From positions 1-50,706 of the forward strand of contig JAUSJH010000017.1 in NCBI GenBank assembly GCA_030647655.1: a stretch of 50,706 nucleotides of DNA. The letters are read 5' to 3'. Under the pieces are notes generated by a model. It saw only the letters and a list, made by a program, of their open reading frames with translations. It had not been told where the DNA came from and did not search any database. Made by a program: the position numbers and the translations under genes. Source of the DNA: a bacterium. GTDB taxonomy: Bacteria > Patescibacteriota > Minisyncoccia > Phycocordibacterales > UBA2100. This document shows, piece after piece, positions 16,276 through 24,207 of the stretch. How positions within the stretch are numbered: position 1 is the stretch's first letter; each line of letters starts with the position of its first letter.

Positions 16276-16296
16276 GCCCTTTGGATAGAGTATTGT
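16268..16296 (+). promoter_or_regulatory. Promoter of the ArnA-like gene, leaderless type
   Basis: TTGTGT (16268-16273), 17 nt, TATTGT (16291-16296), then 6 nt to ATG 16303. The -35 box overlaps the stop codon of the preceding gene. Confidence 0.5.
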
Positions 16297-16302
16297 GCGC
16301 GG

Positions 16303-17340
16303 ATGGCAAAGGCAAAGACCGTCCTCATCTTCGGTGCTAACGGCTTCATCGGCCAGCATTTGGTGGAGCGTATCCTCAAAGAAAAGAATTGGCGAGTTAT
16401 CGCCAACGATCTCGGAGATCGAATGCTCGCCAAACACCGCAAAAATCCCCGCTTTGAATTCCACAAGGGCGACATCCGCAACCTGAAGCTCATCAAGAAG
16501 CTTGTCGCGAAGTCGGACGTCGTCGTCCCGCTCGCCGGTATCGCGACACCGAGGACCTACATCGAGAATCCGTTGCGCGTATTCGAGATAGATTTCGAAG
16601 CGAATCTCGTTATCGTCCGCCTGTGCGCCAAACTCAAGAAGCGTGTTATCTGGCCGTCTACATCAGAAGTCTACGGCATGAGCACCGATACCGTCTTCCA
16701 TCCGGAAACCTCGAATCTCGTCATGGGACCTATCAATAAAATGCGCTGGATATACGCAGCGGGCAAACAATTGATGGATCGCGTTGTGACGGCCTACGGC
16801 CGCGATGGCTTGGATTACACGATATTCCGGCCGTTCAATTGGATCGGCTACGGGCAGGACAATCTCCACGACACAAGCGGTACCGCGCGCGTACTCACGC
16901 AATTCTTGGGAAATATCCTGCGCGGCAAAAATCTCGAGCTTGTGGACGGCGGTTCGAACCGCCGCTCATTCACTCACATAGACGACTGCACAGGCGCGCT
17001 TATTAAGATAATCGAGAACAAGGGCGGCATCGCCTCCGGCAAAATCTACAACATCGGCAATCCGCGCAACAACCATTCGATAAAAGAGCTCGCGACTGCC
17101 GCTCTCAAACTCGCGACTTCATACCCATACTTCCGCGACCGTGCGAAAAAGGTCAAGGTCGTTTCCGTGAGCTCAGGCAAACACTACGGCGAAGCCTACC
17201 AAGACATGATAAATCGCACGCCTTACATTACGAACACGATGAAGGACTTGAAGTGGAAGCCGAAAATAAATTTGCGCGAAGCGCTCAAACGCACCTACGC
17301 TGGATACGTTGCGCAGTTGGAAAAAGAAAAGAGAGGCTAG
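16303..17340 (+). CDS. NAD-dependent UDP-glucuronate decarboxylase-like, ArnA C-domain type
   Basis: A 345-residue extended SDR. The Rossmann motif is VLIFGANGFIGQHLVERIL. STSEVYGMSTDTVF, then SNLVMGPINKMRWIYAAGKQLMDRVV, FRPFNWIGYGQDNL and LVDGGSNRRSFTHIDD closely follow the dehydrogenase/decarboxylase half of E. coli ArnA ([46 protein letters not shown]). The Ser-Glu pair at about 121-122 and an Arg in DMINRTPYIT, matching the two decarboxylation residues of ArnA (Ser433, Arg619), are kept. So oxidation and decarboxylation of UDP-GlcA to a UDP-4-keto-pentose is plausible. The ArnA formyltransferase half is absent. It ends overlapping the convergent aldo/keto reductase by 4 bp. Confidence 0.85.
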   Translation: MAKAKTVLIFGANGFIGQHLVERILKEKNWRVIANDLGDRMLAKHRKNPRFEFHKGDIRNLKLIKKLVAKSDVVVPLAGIATPRTYIENPLRVFEIDFEANLVIVRLCAKLKKRVIWPSTSEVYGMSTDTVFHPETSNLVMGPINKMRWIYAAGKQLMDRVVTAYGRDGLDYTIFRPFNWIGYGQDNLHDTSGTARVLTQFLGNILRGKNLELVDGGSNRRSFTHIDDCTGALIKIIENKGGIASGKIYNIGNPRNNHSIKELATAALKLATSYPYFRDRAKKVKVVSVSSGKHYGEAYQDMINRTPYITNTMKDLKWKPKINLREALKRTYAGYVAQLEKEKRG

Positions 17341-18206
17341 CCGAGAGGCACGGCGTCAGAGACATCCCGCTGGTCTGGATATTCGCTACGAAGCCGTTCA
17401 ATGTCCTCCGGCTCCATCCGCCAGCCGACCGCGCCGAGGTTGTCTTTGAGATGCTCGACACTGCTTGATTTCGCGAGCGTAATCACGTTGTCCTGCGAAA
17501 TAAGCCAGTTGATGGCTATTTGCGCCGGCGTCTTTTGGTACTTTTTGCACATCTCGAGAACGATTCCCGGAGGATTTTCAAGAAGCGCGCCCTTCTGCAC
17601 GGGCCGCCACGCGGCGAGCAACACATCGTTCGCCTGACAATATTCCAGAAGCCCTTTTCTCTCCGGTTCGCGAAATTCCAGATTGTAGTGCACCTGATCA
17701 TAGACGATCCTGTTTTCGGTCAATGCTTGCGCTTCAGCAAGATGGTCGGCGCCGAAATTCGCTACCCCGATATTCCGTATCAAACCTTCCGCTTTTAGCG
17801 TATCCATTGCACGCATCGTTTCAGTAAGTGGCACGTCGGCTACGTAGCCGTGCAAGAGATACATATCAAAGTATTCCGTACCCACCCGTTTCAGGCTCGC
17901 TTTGCACGCGGAAAGGGTGTCGTCGTACGACAAATGATTGACGAATACTTTTGTGATAATGCGGAGCGAGGACCTGTCGAATCCTTGTATAGCACGGCCG
18001 ACGAGCTCCTCCGCGTGTCCGCCCGCATACATTTCTGCAGTATCAATACACGTAACACCGAGCTCTATCGCGGCGCGAATCGCCGCAACATCCACCTTGT
18101 CGTCGTTCAAGTAGTTGCGATGGCCTTTCCCTCCCATCCCCCACGTACCAATCCCAAATTCGGGGAGCGAAAATCCGTTCTTTAATTTCTTTTCCGGTAT
18201 GCTCAT
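17337..18206 (-). CDS. Aldo/keto reductase
   Basis: A 289-residue (beta/alpha)8 NAD(P)H-dependent reductase. The catalytic tetrad is visible: Asp55 (CIDTAEMY), Tyr60, Lys86 (IITKVF) and His119 (YLLHGYV). The cofactor-binding end has VITLAKSSSVEHLKDNLGAVGW. It resembles the 2,5-diketogluconate reductase and potassium-channel-beta-like groups; the substrate is unknown, and in this context a keto-sugar or aldehyde is likely. It is monocistronic, with TAGGAT ending 7 nt before the ATG, and ends tail-to-tail with the ArnA-like gene. Confidence 0.9.
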   Translation of the reverse strand: MSIPEKKLKNGFSLPEFGIGTWGMGGKGHRNYLNDDKVDVAAIRAAIELGVTCIDTAEMYAGGHAEELVGRAIQGFDRSSLRIITKVFVNHLSYDDTLSACKASLKRVGTEYFDMYLLHGYVADVPLTETMRAMDTLKAEGLIRNIGVANFGADHLAEAQALTENRIVYDQVHYNLEFREPERKGLLEYCQANDVLLAAWRPVQKGALLENPPGIVLEMCKKYQKTPAQIAINWLISQDNVITLAKSSSVEHLKDNLGAVGWRMEPEDIERLRSEYPDQRDVSDAVPLG

Positions 18207-18213
18207 AGGTTTT

Positions 18214-18219
18214 ATCCTA
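18214..18219 (-). promoter_or_regulatory. -10 element of the aldo/keto reductase at 17337
   Basis: TAGGAT lies on the minus strand, with 7 nt to ATG 18206. No good -35 was seen. Confidence 0.4.
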
Positions 18220-18234
18220 TCACTTCACTCGATT

Positions 18235-19323
18235 TCACTCTTTTGCCCCGAGCGTTTGATACAGCGCACTTAATTTTCGCTTGGAGGCGGGAAAAAGAAG
18301 ATTCTTGCGTGCATACGCGAGTGCATTCCTGCCCCACTCTTCGCGCTCGCCCGCACTCATACTAGCAACCTTTTCTATCGCCTTCGCGAGCGCTTCGGCG
18401 GTAATCGGTGTTACAACGATGCCACATTTGGCGTCTTGGATTATTTCCACTTGATCACCCGCGCCGGAGGAAATAACCGGGCGCCCTGCCGCCATGTATT
18501 CGGCAAGTTTGAGCGGGAAAAGCAGATTACCGGCTGTCTCTTCCACCCGCGTCGAGAGCATGGCATCGCACGCGGTAATAAAGTTGACGACGTCTTTTCT
18601 CTCAACGTACCCACGATACGAAATATTAGGGATGCGCGGGAAAAGTGCTTCGTCTTTGGGCTCAAACCCCGCGATGACGAACTTGATATCTTTCCGCTCC
18701 GCGAGAATTTTCGCGGCGCCGATGATAAACGGTAGTCCCTGCCACCAGCCCGCTCCTCCGATGTAGCCGACAATGAGCCCCTCGTGCGCAGGAGGCGGGC
18801 TATACTCGACCTCAAATTCCGCCGCGTCCCATATCACCGTGATGCGCTCGGAATTCCATGTGCGTTTTGAGAGAAATGTTTTATACGAATTGCTGACCGC
18901 GATAATGGCATTTGCAGACCAGAGCCCGATGAGGTCGATAAGGTGGAAAAGAAACCTGATGTGCGGCCTCCCCGTCCTACTTTGCTCATACCATGCCCAT
19001 CCATGGACTTCGTAAATAATCTTCACTCTCCAGTGAAAAAATATTTTGTAGAGAAGCATCGGGACGACCGAGAGCGTTGTAAACCCATGGAGGACGTCTG
19101 GGCGGATAGAACGGAGAATCCTTACCGTTCGTCTTGTAAACGTGAAGAAGCCACAGCGGCCGAGCTCGAATCTATGATCGCTCGGTAGATTTACGGTGGC
19201 CGACGAGAATGCGACGAGATATACGTCGGAGACTTCGGAGCGTCCGCGCACTATTGTCTTTGCGCGTATCGGCGTTCCCCGCAGACTGTCCATGCTAAAA
19301 GGCGCAATGAATGCTGTTTTCAT
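18235..19323 (-). CDS. Glycosyltransferase family 4
   Basis: A 362-residue GT-B enzyme. The N-terminal half has IRPDVLHGFTTLSVVPML, YEVHGWAWYEQSRTG and ANAIIAVSNSYKTFLSKR. The C-terminal half has VGYIGGAGWWQGLPFIIGAAKIL, KFVIAGFEP, YVERKDVVNFITACDAMLSTRVEETAGNLLFPLKLAEYMAAGRPVISSGAG; the last part holds the glycine-rich donor site and a Glu-x-Ala EX7E-like region. It follows the putative HP-motif transferase by 3 nt in the neuB operon, so it probably extends the glycan that receives the nonulosonic-acid-like sugar. Donor and acceptor are unknown. Confidence 0.88.
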   Translation of the reverse strand: MKTAFIAPFSMDSLRGTPIRAKTIVRGRSEVSDVYLVAFSSATVNLPSDHRFELGRCGFFTFTRRTVRILRSIRPDVLHGFTTLSVVPMLLYKIFFHWRVKIIYEVHGWAWYEQSRTGRPHIRFLFHLIDLIGLWSANAIIAVSNSYKTFLSKRTWNSERITVIWDAAEFEVEYSPPPAHEGLIVGYIGGAGWWQGLPFIIGAAKILAERKDIKFVIAGFEPKDEALFPRIPNISYRGYVERKDVVNFITACDAMLSTRVEETAGNLLFPLKLAEYMAAGRPVISSGAGDQVEIIQDAKCGIVVTPITAEALAKAIEKVASMSAGEREEWGRNALAYARKNLLFPASKRKLSALYQTLGAKE

Positions 19324-19326
19324 AAG

Positions 19327-20472
19327 CTATTTCGGTGGCATGAGGACAAAAACCGCATCATACACTTCCTCGAGCGGTTTTCGGTAGCGGACGATATTCA
19401 CGACCTTGCCGTCCTTGTATTCCAGATACTCGCTCCTGAAAAGCCGCAAGAGCGGCTCGACGAATGTATTGAAGACCGTGAGGCCGAGCGAGCCGTGGAA
19501 ATCTTTCTCGGGTAAACCTCCGCGCGGATTTTCGTACGTGAAGTAGTACCAGCGATTCTCTGTCATGAGGATCTTCTTTGTCTGATACCACGAGAGGACG
19601 CAATTCTCCGAGAATTGCGTATGCGCGAAGCTCACCAGCGTATCGCCTTTTTGTATGGGAAGGCGTGAAAGCGGAAACGTAGCAAGCAGTGTATTCAGGA
19701 CGCGCATCGGACGCGCGCTGTACCAGACGCGCGGCACCGGTATCATCGTGTCGAATGCCTTGAGAAGTGGGTCGTCTTTCACCAAATCCCAACGATTGTG
19801 CTCTATCATTAAGAGCCCCGTCTTGATGGGACGCTTCTTGCGAAGATTGTTGACAATGATAGCGTCGCGCATCACGTATGCAGGATCAGACGCGATGAAC
19901 CAGAGGGTCTCCGGATTCCCGACCTCCTTTGAAATCGCTTCCATGGTCTTCTCCTCGTCCTCGATATCGGTCCTGTGCGAATCAGGAAGCGGCGCATCAA
20001 ATGAACGGATGAAAAAACTCTCGGGCAGCCCGTGAAAATAGCTGCGGTACCCCTCGATAGTTTCGTCCGGCACGGAGCCCTTCATCAGATCCAGAAAAAC
20101 CGCCGCGCGATATCCCATCGCATACGAGGAGGCCGCCGCCCATGAACACGACGCGAAGATCCACTCGATGTCGTGGGCACCGTGGAAGAGTAGGTAATCT
20201 GCAATGGTCCGCTTCCCCACCGTGAATCCGTTACCCGCGAGGTCGAGCTTCGTGTATTCATCAGTCTCATTGGGGTGCGGCTGGTAGAGCAGTGTATGCT
20301 CCGGAAGATTTTTTCGGATATACGCGAGCATCGCATTCGTCTGCTTGATGAACAGCGCTTGGTCAGTCCCGATAGGCAAATTATAGAAATCCGTCCCGAA
20401 GAAGACCGCTGTCCGCGCTTCCGGCGAATGTTCGAGGAGATACGGGAAAATGATTTTCTGGACCACGTGCAT
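19327..20472 (-). CDS. Putative HP-motif (sialyltransferase-like) glycan transferase
   Basis: A 382-residue protein without a firm family. Residues 1-170 carry YQPHPNETDEY (His66-Pro67) and, about 50 residues later, FASCSWAAASSYAMG (Ser115-Ser116). This order and spacing recall the HP and S/T motifs of bacterial sialyl- and polysialyltransferases (GT52 and related; family knowledge). Residues 175-382 begin with a Rossmann-like start (LWFIASDPAYVMRDAIIVNNLRK), which would normally precede the HP half. So the halves look reversed, or two partial genes are joined. The gene is 12 nt after neuB, whose product class makes sialic-acid-like sugars, which favours a role in their transfer. TTG 20475 is an upstream alternative start; TACACT ends 6 nt before ATG 20472. 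Confidence 0.5.
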   Translation of the reverse strand: MHVVQKIIFPYLLEHSPEARTAVFFGTDFYNLPIGTDQALFIKQTNAMLAYIRKNLPEHTLLYQPHPNETDEYTKLDLAGNGFTVGKRTIADYLLFHGAHDIEWIFASCSWAAASSYAMGYRAAVFLDLMKGSVPDETIEGYRSYFHGLPESFFIRSFDAPLPDSHRTDIEDEEKTMEAISKEVGNPETLWFIASDPAYVMRDAIIVNNLRKKRPIKTGLLMIEHNRWDLVKDDPLLKAFDTMIPVPRVWYSARPMRVLNTLLATFPLSRLPIQKGDTLVSFAHTQFSENCVLSWYQTKKILMTENRWYYFTYENPRGGLPEKDFHGSLGLTVFNTFVEPLLRLFRSEYLEYKDGKVVNIVRYRKPLEEVYDAVFVLMPPK

Positions 20473-20484
20473 CAAAAGAGTGTA

Positions 20485-21459
20485 TCAGGAAAACAGGGTA
20501 TTCTTGCGGCGCAATTTTGCCGCGATAGGCTTTTCGGATTCGAGAATCTCTTTTACTTCTTTGCCAAGGTATTTGGGCAATACCCGCAGCTCGTTCATGA
20601 GGCGTTGCCATCCGGAGACCTCCAGGCTCGCGGCGTGATCGCTTCCCCACATGGCGCGGTCGAGCGTGATGTGTCGCTCCAAGACGCAGGCGCCGAGCGC
20701 TGCCGCGACAAGAGGCGGATACGCACCGACCTCGTGCCCCGAGTAGCCGATGAGTGCTTTCGGGTATTTTTTGATAAGGCGCGGGATGTTGGCGAGGTGG
20801 AGCTCGTCGTCTTTTGCAGGATACGTCGAAATACAGTGCAGGATGATAAGGCCATTCTCGCCAAGAATTTCAACGATTTTATCTATCATTTTGTCGTCCG
20901 ACATGCCTGTCGAGACTATAATGGGGCGCTTCTTCGATTTGATGTACTTCAAAAGTTCTTTGTCGGTATTCGATGCCGAGGCGACTTTGTAGGCAACCGG
21001 CTTGAATTTTTCGAGAAAATCCACCGACTTCTCGTCCCACGGCGAGGCAAACCACAGGATGCCCTTTTCCTTGCAGTACGCATCTATCTCCTTATACTCG
21101 GGCGCGCCGAATTCAAGGATGCGCTTCAGGTCGCCGTTGGTCGTATCTTCCGGATCTTTGTTGAGGCGCGCCCACGCCTTCTTGTCCAAGATGTTGTACC
21201 CGTATTTCTTCTGGCGCAGACGCGCGGTCGTGATGAGTGTTTGGTCGATGGGTCGCGGACGTGCGAGCTCTTTCTTGGTGTAGACAATATCAATGCTGCG
21301 CTTCTGGAATTTGACGGCATCGCATCCGGCTTCAAAGGCGGCATCGATGAGCTTTTTGGCGAGCTCCACCGAGCCATTGTGATTGATGCCTATCTCTGCA
21401 ATAACAAACGGCGGCAGATTGTAGCCGATTTCCCTCTTTCCTATCTTGACGGCTTTCAT
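20485..21459 (-). CDS. neuB: NeuB-family N-acylneuraminate/nonulosonate synthase
   Basis: A 324-residue NeuB TIM barrel that condenses PEP with an N-acyl-hexosamine to give a nonulosonic acid. Seen: FVIAEIGINHNGSVELAKKLIDAAFEAGCDAVKFQKR, LWFASPWDEKSVDFLEKF, YKVASASNTDKELL, IIVSTGMSD, ILHCISTYPAKDDELHL, GYSGHEVG and LERHITLDRAMWGSDHAASLE. These cover the PEP and metal sites (including the His in ERH and in SDHAASLE). The protein stops at AAKLRRKNTLFS, where other NeuB proteins continue into the SAF/antifreeze-like domain, so that domain is missing. The start at ATG 21459 is set by the promoter; a frame open to 21486 adds nine residues before it. It heads an operon with the HP-motif gene and a GT4. 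Confidence 0.9.
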   Translation of the reverse strand: MKAVKIGKREIGYNLPPFVIAEIGINHNGSVELAKKLIDAAFEAGCDAVKFQKRSIDIVYTKKELARPRPIDQTLITTARLRQKKYGYNILDKKAWARLNKDPEDTTNGDLKRILEFGAPEYKEIDAYCKEKGILWFASPWDEKSVDFLEKFKPVAYKVASASNTDKELLKYIKSKKRPIIVSTGMSDDKMIDKIVEILGENGLIILHCISTYPAKDDELHLANIPRLIKKYPKALIGYSGHEVGAYPPLVAAALGACVLERHITLDRAMWGSDHAASLEVSGWQRLMNELRVLPKYLGKEVKEILESEKPIAAKLRRKNTLFS

Positions 21460-21468
21460 GATTTCGCC

Positions 21469-21497
21469 ACGATACCACGGGCTCACTGGCTAATCAA
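21469..21497 (-). promoter_or_regulatory. neuB operon promoter
   Basis: TTGATT (21497-21492), 17 nt, TATCGT (21474-21469), then 9 nt to ATG 21459. It decides against the upstream start at 21486, which would lie inside the spacer. Confidence 0.6.
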
Positions 21498-21508
21498 TGA
21501 TTCTTTTT

Positions 21509-21528
21509 TCCGCTATGTAAGTAGCGGA
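21509..21528. promoter_or_regulatory. Inverted repeat between neuB and the GT2 gene
   Basis: TCCGCTA (21509-21515) and TAGCGGA (21522-21528) form a perfect 7-bp inverted repeat with a 6-nt centre. It lies between two divergent promoters and ends 6 nt before the extended -10 of the GT2 gene. It could be an operator for both units. Confidence 0.35.
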
Positions 21529-21531
21529 GTC

Positions 21532-21542
21532 TGGTATAAAAT
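21532..21542 (+). promoter_or_regulatory. Extended -10 of the GT2 gene
   Basis: TGG followed by TATAAAAT. Reading TAAAAT as the hexamer leaves 7 nt to ATG 21550. This supports the short start against the long upstream open frame. Confidence 0.5.
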
Positions 21543-21549
21543 CACACCC

Positions 21550-22281
21550 ATGAAAGTTACGTTGTTTATTCCCACGTTCAACGAGATCGTTGGAGTGCGC
21601 GCCGTCATGCCGCGCGTAAAGCGCGAATGGGTGGATGAGATAATCGTCGTGGATAACAATTCGACCGACGGCTCGCGCGAGTACTTCGAAGAGCGCGGTA
21701 TCCCCGTCATCACTCAAAGTCTTCCGGGAACGATCGGTGCGTGGTGGGAGGGCTTTGAGGCGGCGACCGGCGACATTATTATCACATTTAGTCCCGACAA
21801 TAACTCCGTGCCCGAAGTCATTCCGCAACTCATTGAAAAGATGAAAGAGGGATACGACATGGTCATCGCATCACGCTACGCTGAGGGCGCCACGAGTGAG
21901 GACGACACTATGCTGTCCTCCGTCGGTAACTACGTGTTTACAAAGATAATCAATGTCCTTTTCGGTGGCCAGTATACGGATTCACTCGTGATGTATCGTG
22001 CTTTCAAAAAAGATATGCTTAGACAAATTGCGTTTACTTCGGAAACGGGACGAGAGCATAATACGCGTCTACTTGGAATGTTCGATATGCTGAGTTCGAT
22101 ACGATGCGCCAAGTACGGATTGAAAGTCGCGGAAATTCCCGGCGACGAGCCCGCGCGGCTCGACGACAGCGGGAGCCGCGTATTTCCCTACCTCGCAAGT
22201 CGACTCAGGGCAGCGACGCTCATGTTCTATCATGTGGGATACGAGTATTTCCGCAGAGATCTCCCAAAAGCAAACCGATGA
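21550..22281 (+). CDS. Glycosyltransferase family 2, DPM1-like
   Basis: A 243-residue GT-A transferase. VTLFIPTFNE at the start, VDEIIVVDNNSTDGSREYFEERG, the GAWWEGFEAATGDIIITFSPDNN region that carries the acidic donor-metal site (SPDN rather than DxD), and VIASRYAEGATSEDDT follow polyprenyl-phosphate mannosyltransferases of the DPM1 class (family knowledge), here without C-terminal membrane helices. The start at ATG 21550 follows an extended -10; the open frame continues upstream for more than 1 kb, but that part is antisense to neuB. It overlaps fcl by 4 bp (ATGA), so the two are coupled. Confidence 0.88.
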   Translation: MKVTLFIPTFNEIVGVRAVMPRVKREWVDEIIVVDNNSTDGSREYFEERGIPVITQSLPGTIGAWWEGFEAATGDIIITFSPDNNSVPEVIPQLIEKMKEGYDMVIASRYAEGATSEDDTMLSSVGNYVFTKIINVLFGGQYTDSLVMYRAFKKDMLRQIAFTSETGREHNTRLLGMFDMLSSIRCAKYGLKVAEIPGDEPARLDDSGSRVFPYLASRLRAATLMFYHVGYEYFRRDLPKANR

Positions 22282-23213
22282 ATACTTCAGACAAAATATT
22301 CGTGGCAGGCCACCGCGGACTCGCGGGAAGCGCTATCGTGCGCGCTTTGCAAAAGGCGGGCTTCAAGAATCTCGTGCTCAAGACGCACGAAGAACTCGAC
22401 CTTCTGGACGCGAAGGCGGTATCCGACTTCTTCTCGAAGGAGAGGCCCGAGTACGTATTTCTCGCCGCGGCACACGTCGGAGGCATCGCGGCCAACAATG
22501 CGTATCCTGCCGATCTCATATACGAGAATCTTGTGATAGAGACCAGCGTCATCCACTCCGCGCACGAATACAAGGTCAAAAAACTCCTCTTCCTCGGCTC
22601 GTCCTGCATGTACCCGCGGCTCGCCGAACAGCCGATGAAAGAAGAGTCGCTTCTGACAGGACCGCTCGAGCCGTCCAACAAGCCGTATGCCGTCGCCAAA
22701 ATCGCGGGTGTGGTCATGTGCCAATCGTTCAACAAACAGTACGGCGATAATTTCATTGCTGTCATGCCGGCGAACCTTTACGGACCAAATGATGATTTCG
22801 ATCTCCAGACCTCGCACGTGGTCGCCGCCCTCATCCGGAAATTCCACGAGGCAAAACAAAGCGGCGTGGCTGATATCACGCTCTGGGGCACCGGAGCGGC
22901 ACGGCGGGAATTCCTTCACGCCGACGACCTCGGCGAGGCTGTGCTCTTTCTTATGAACACGTACAACGATCCGGCGATTATCAATATCGGCACGGGCGAA
23001 GATGTCACGATAAAAGCACTCGCCGAGACGATACAAAAGATCGTCGGCTTCACGGGTGAGATCCGATGGGACAGCGAGAAGCCCGACGGCGCTCCGCGCA
23101 AGGTGGTGGATGTGAGTAAAATCCACGCGCTTGGCTGGCGTCATGCCGTCGCTCTCCCCGAAGGATTGCGAGATGCCTATGAGTGGTACCGAGGAAATAA
23201 CTCAAGGAGGTAG
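22278..23213 (+). CDS. fcl: GDP-L-fucose synthase
   Basis: A 311-residue extended SDR that epimerises and reduces GDP-4-keto-6-deoxymannose to GDP-L-fucose. Seen: IFVAGHRGLAGSAIVRALQ, AAHVGGIAANNAYPADLIYENL, LGSSCMYPRLAEQPMKEESLLTGPLEPSNKPYAVAKIAG with the Tyr-x3-Lys pair, NLYGPNDDFDLQTSHVVAALIRKFHEAK, ITLWGTGAARREFLHADDL and INIGTGEDVTIKALAE. All match Fcl/WcaG. It takes the product of gmd (11630). Because a ColD-like dehydratase is also present, a ColC-like role (GDP-colitose synthase, same family) is an alternative. It overlaps the GT2 gene by 4 bp. Confidence 0.93.
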   Translation: MNTSDKIFVAGHRGLAGSAIVRALQKAGFKNLVLKTHEELDLLDAKAVSDFFSKERPEYVFLAAAHVGGIAANNAYPADLIYENLVIETSVIHSAHEYKVKKLLFLGSSCMYPRLAEQPMKEESLLTGPLEPSNKPYAVAKIAGVVMCQSFNKQYGDNFIAVMPANLYGPNDDFDLQTSHVVAALIRKFHEAKQSGVADITLWGTGAARREFLHADDLGEAVLFLMNTYNDPAIINIGTGEDVTIKALAETIQKIVGFTGEIRWDSEKPDGAPRKVVDVSKIHALGWRHAVALPEGLRDAYEWYRGNNSRR

Positions 23214-23298
23214 CTATTGCCCCCTCTCTAAAAGCGATATAAAGTGCTTTTTTGACTAAGCGGAGGTCTGCTACGCTGAGGCAATAAAGATACATACT

Positions 23299-24204
23299 AT
23301 GAAAAGTCTCCATAAACGCACGAAAAATCTTGGTCACATACAGGGACTTTCCCGGAAATTCTCCAAGAAAATATCTCTCGAGGTGTTCAAGCGGATGTGC
23401 ATCTCACGCAATTTTGAACTGAAGGTGAAAAAAGCGTACGAAGAAAAATCCGTAAAGGTCCCGATCTACCTCTCGCTGGGCCAAGAGTCCGTCTCGGCCG
23501 CGGTTTCCGTCGCATTTCCAAAGCCGTATATCTTCGCGCAGTATAGATCGCACGACATATACCTAGCGTACGGCGGAGACCCTCTCGCGCTTGCCGACGA
23601 GCTCCTCTCCAAATCTTCCGGGTGTTCCGGCGGCATGGGAGGCTCCGTAGGTATACAGGCGCCCGAAATCGGTATGTTCGGTCATAACGGTCTCGTCGGC
23701 GATCAAGTCCCTATCGCCGTCGGATTTGCACTCGGAACCAATAAAAAGACACTCGCCGTACTGGGCGACGGCGCGGCTGAAGAAGATTACGTACTTGGCG
23801 CGTTGGGGTATGCCGTGCAAAGGAAGCTTCCGATGCTTTTCGTGTGTTTTGATAACAACCTTTCTATACTTACCGAGGTCAAGATCCGAAGGAGCTGGAA
23901 GATCGCTGAAGTCGCCAGAGGGTTTGGCATGGACGCGGTTGATATAGCGGATGATCCGTGGGTCATCATGCACCACATCCAAAAATTGCAGAAGAAATTG
24001 CCGGCCCTTATCAATGTACATACGGTACGGCACTTGTGGCATACTGGCACGGGCATTGATGGGCCGCCGGAGTGGAATCGCTATGAAATGGTGCGGGGGG
24101 AATTGCTACGTTTAGGATATGAGAGAGACGTGGTTCGCATTGAAAAGGCCGCGGAAGTGTCGACTACGGCAATCTGGGATCATGCCCTGAGAGGACTCAA
24201 ATAA
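23299..24204 (+). CDS. TPP-dependent dehydrogenase E1 alpha subunit-like
   Basis: A 301-residue homologue of the alpha subunit of 2-oxoacid dehydrogenase E1 (PDH/acetoin type). The TPP signature GDG...NN spans residues 156-187 (GDGAAEEDY to CFDNN). The GQESVSAAV segment at 61-69, YRSHDIYLA at 82-90 and GCSGGMGGSVG at 108-118 match the family. No lipoyl E2 or E3 gene is near, so it is unlikely to work in a classical dehydrogenase complex. It heads a unit with E1 beta, DmpF- and DmpG-like genes and a sugar SDR. Free-standing E1 pairs are known to add a two-carbon unit to a keto-sugar (AviB1/AviB2 of avilamycin). The promoter is not clear; TTGACT at 23252 lacks a well-spaced -10. Confidence 0.85.
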   Translation: MKSLHKRTKNLGHIQGLSRKFSKKISLEVFKRMCISRNFELKVKKAYEEKSVKVPIYLSLGQESVSAAVSVAFPKPYIFAQYRSHDIYLAYGGDPLALADELLSKSSGCSGGMGGSVGIQAPEIGMFGHNGLVGDQVPIAVGFALGTNKKTLAVLGDGAAEEDYVLGALGYAVQRKLPMLFVCFDNNLSILTEVKIRRSWKIAEVARGFGMDAVDIADDPWVIMHHIQKLQKKLPALINVHTVRHLWHTGTGIDGPPEWNRYEMVRGELLRLGYERDVVRIEKAAEVSTTAIWDHALRGLK

Positions 24205-24207
24205 AAA

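Noticed and set aside
20275-21549. Long upstream extension of the GT2 frame (total 668 residues)
   Set aside because: The extra 425 residues are antisense to neuB and the HP-motif gene. An extended -10 element directly precedes ATG 21550, and the GT2 fold starts there.
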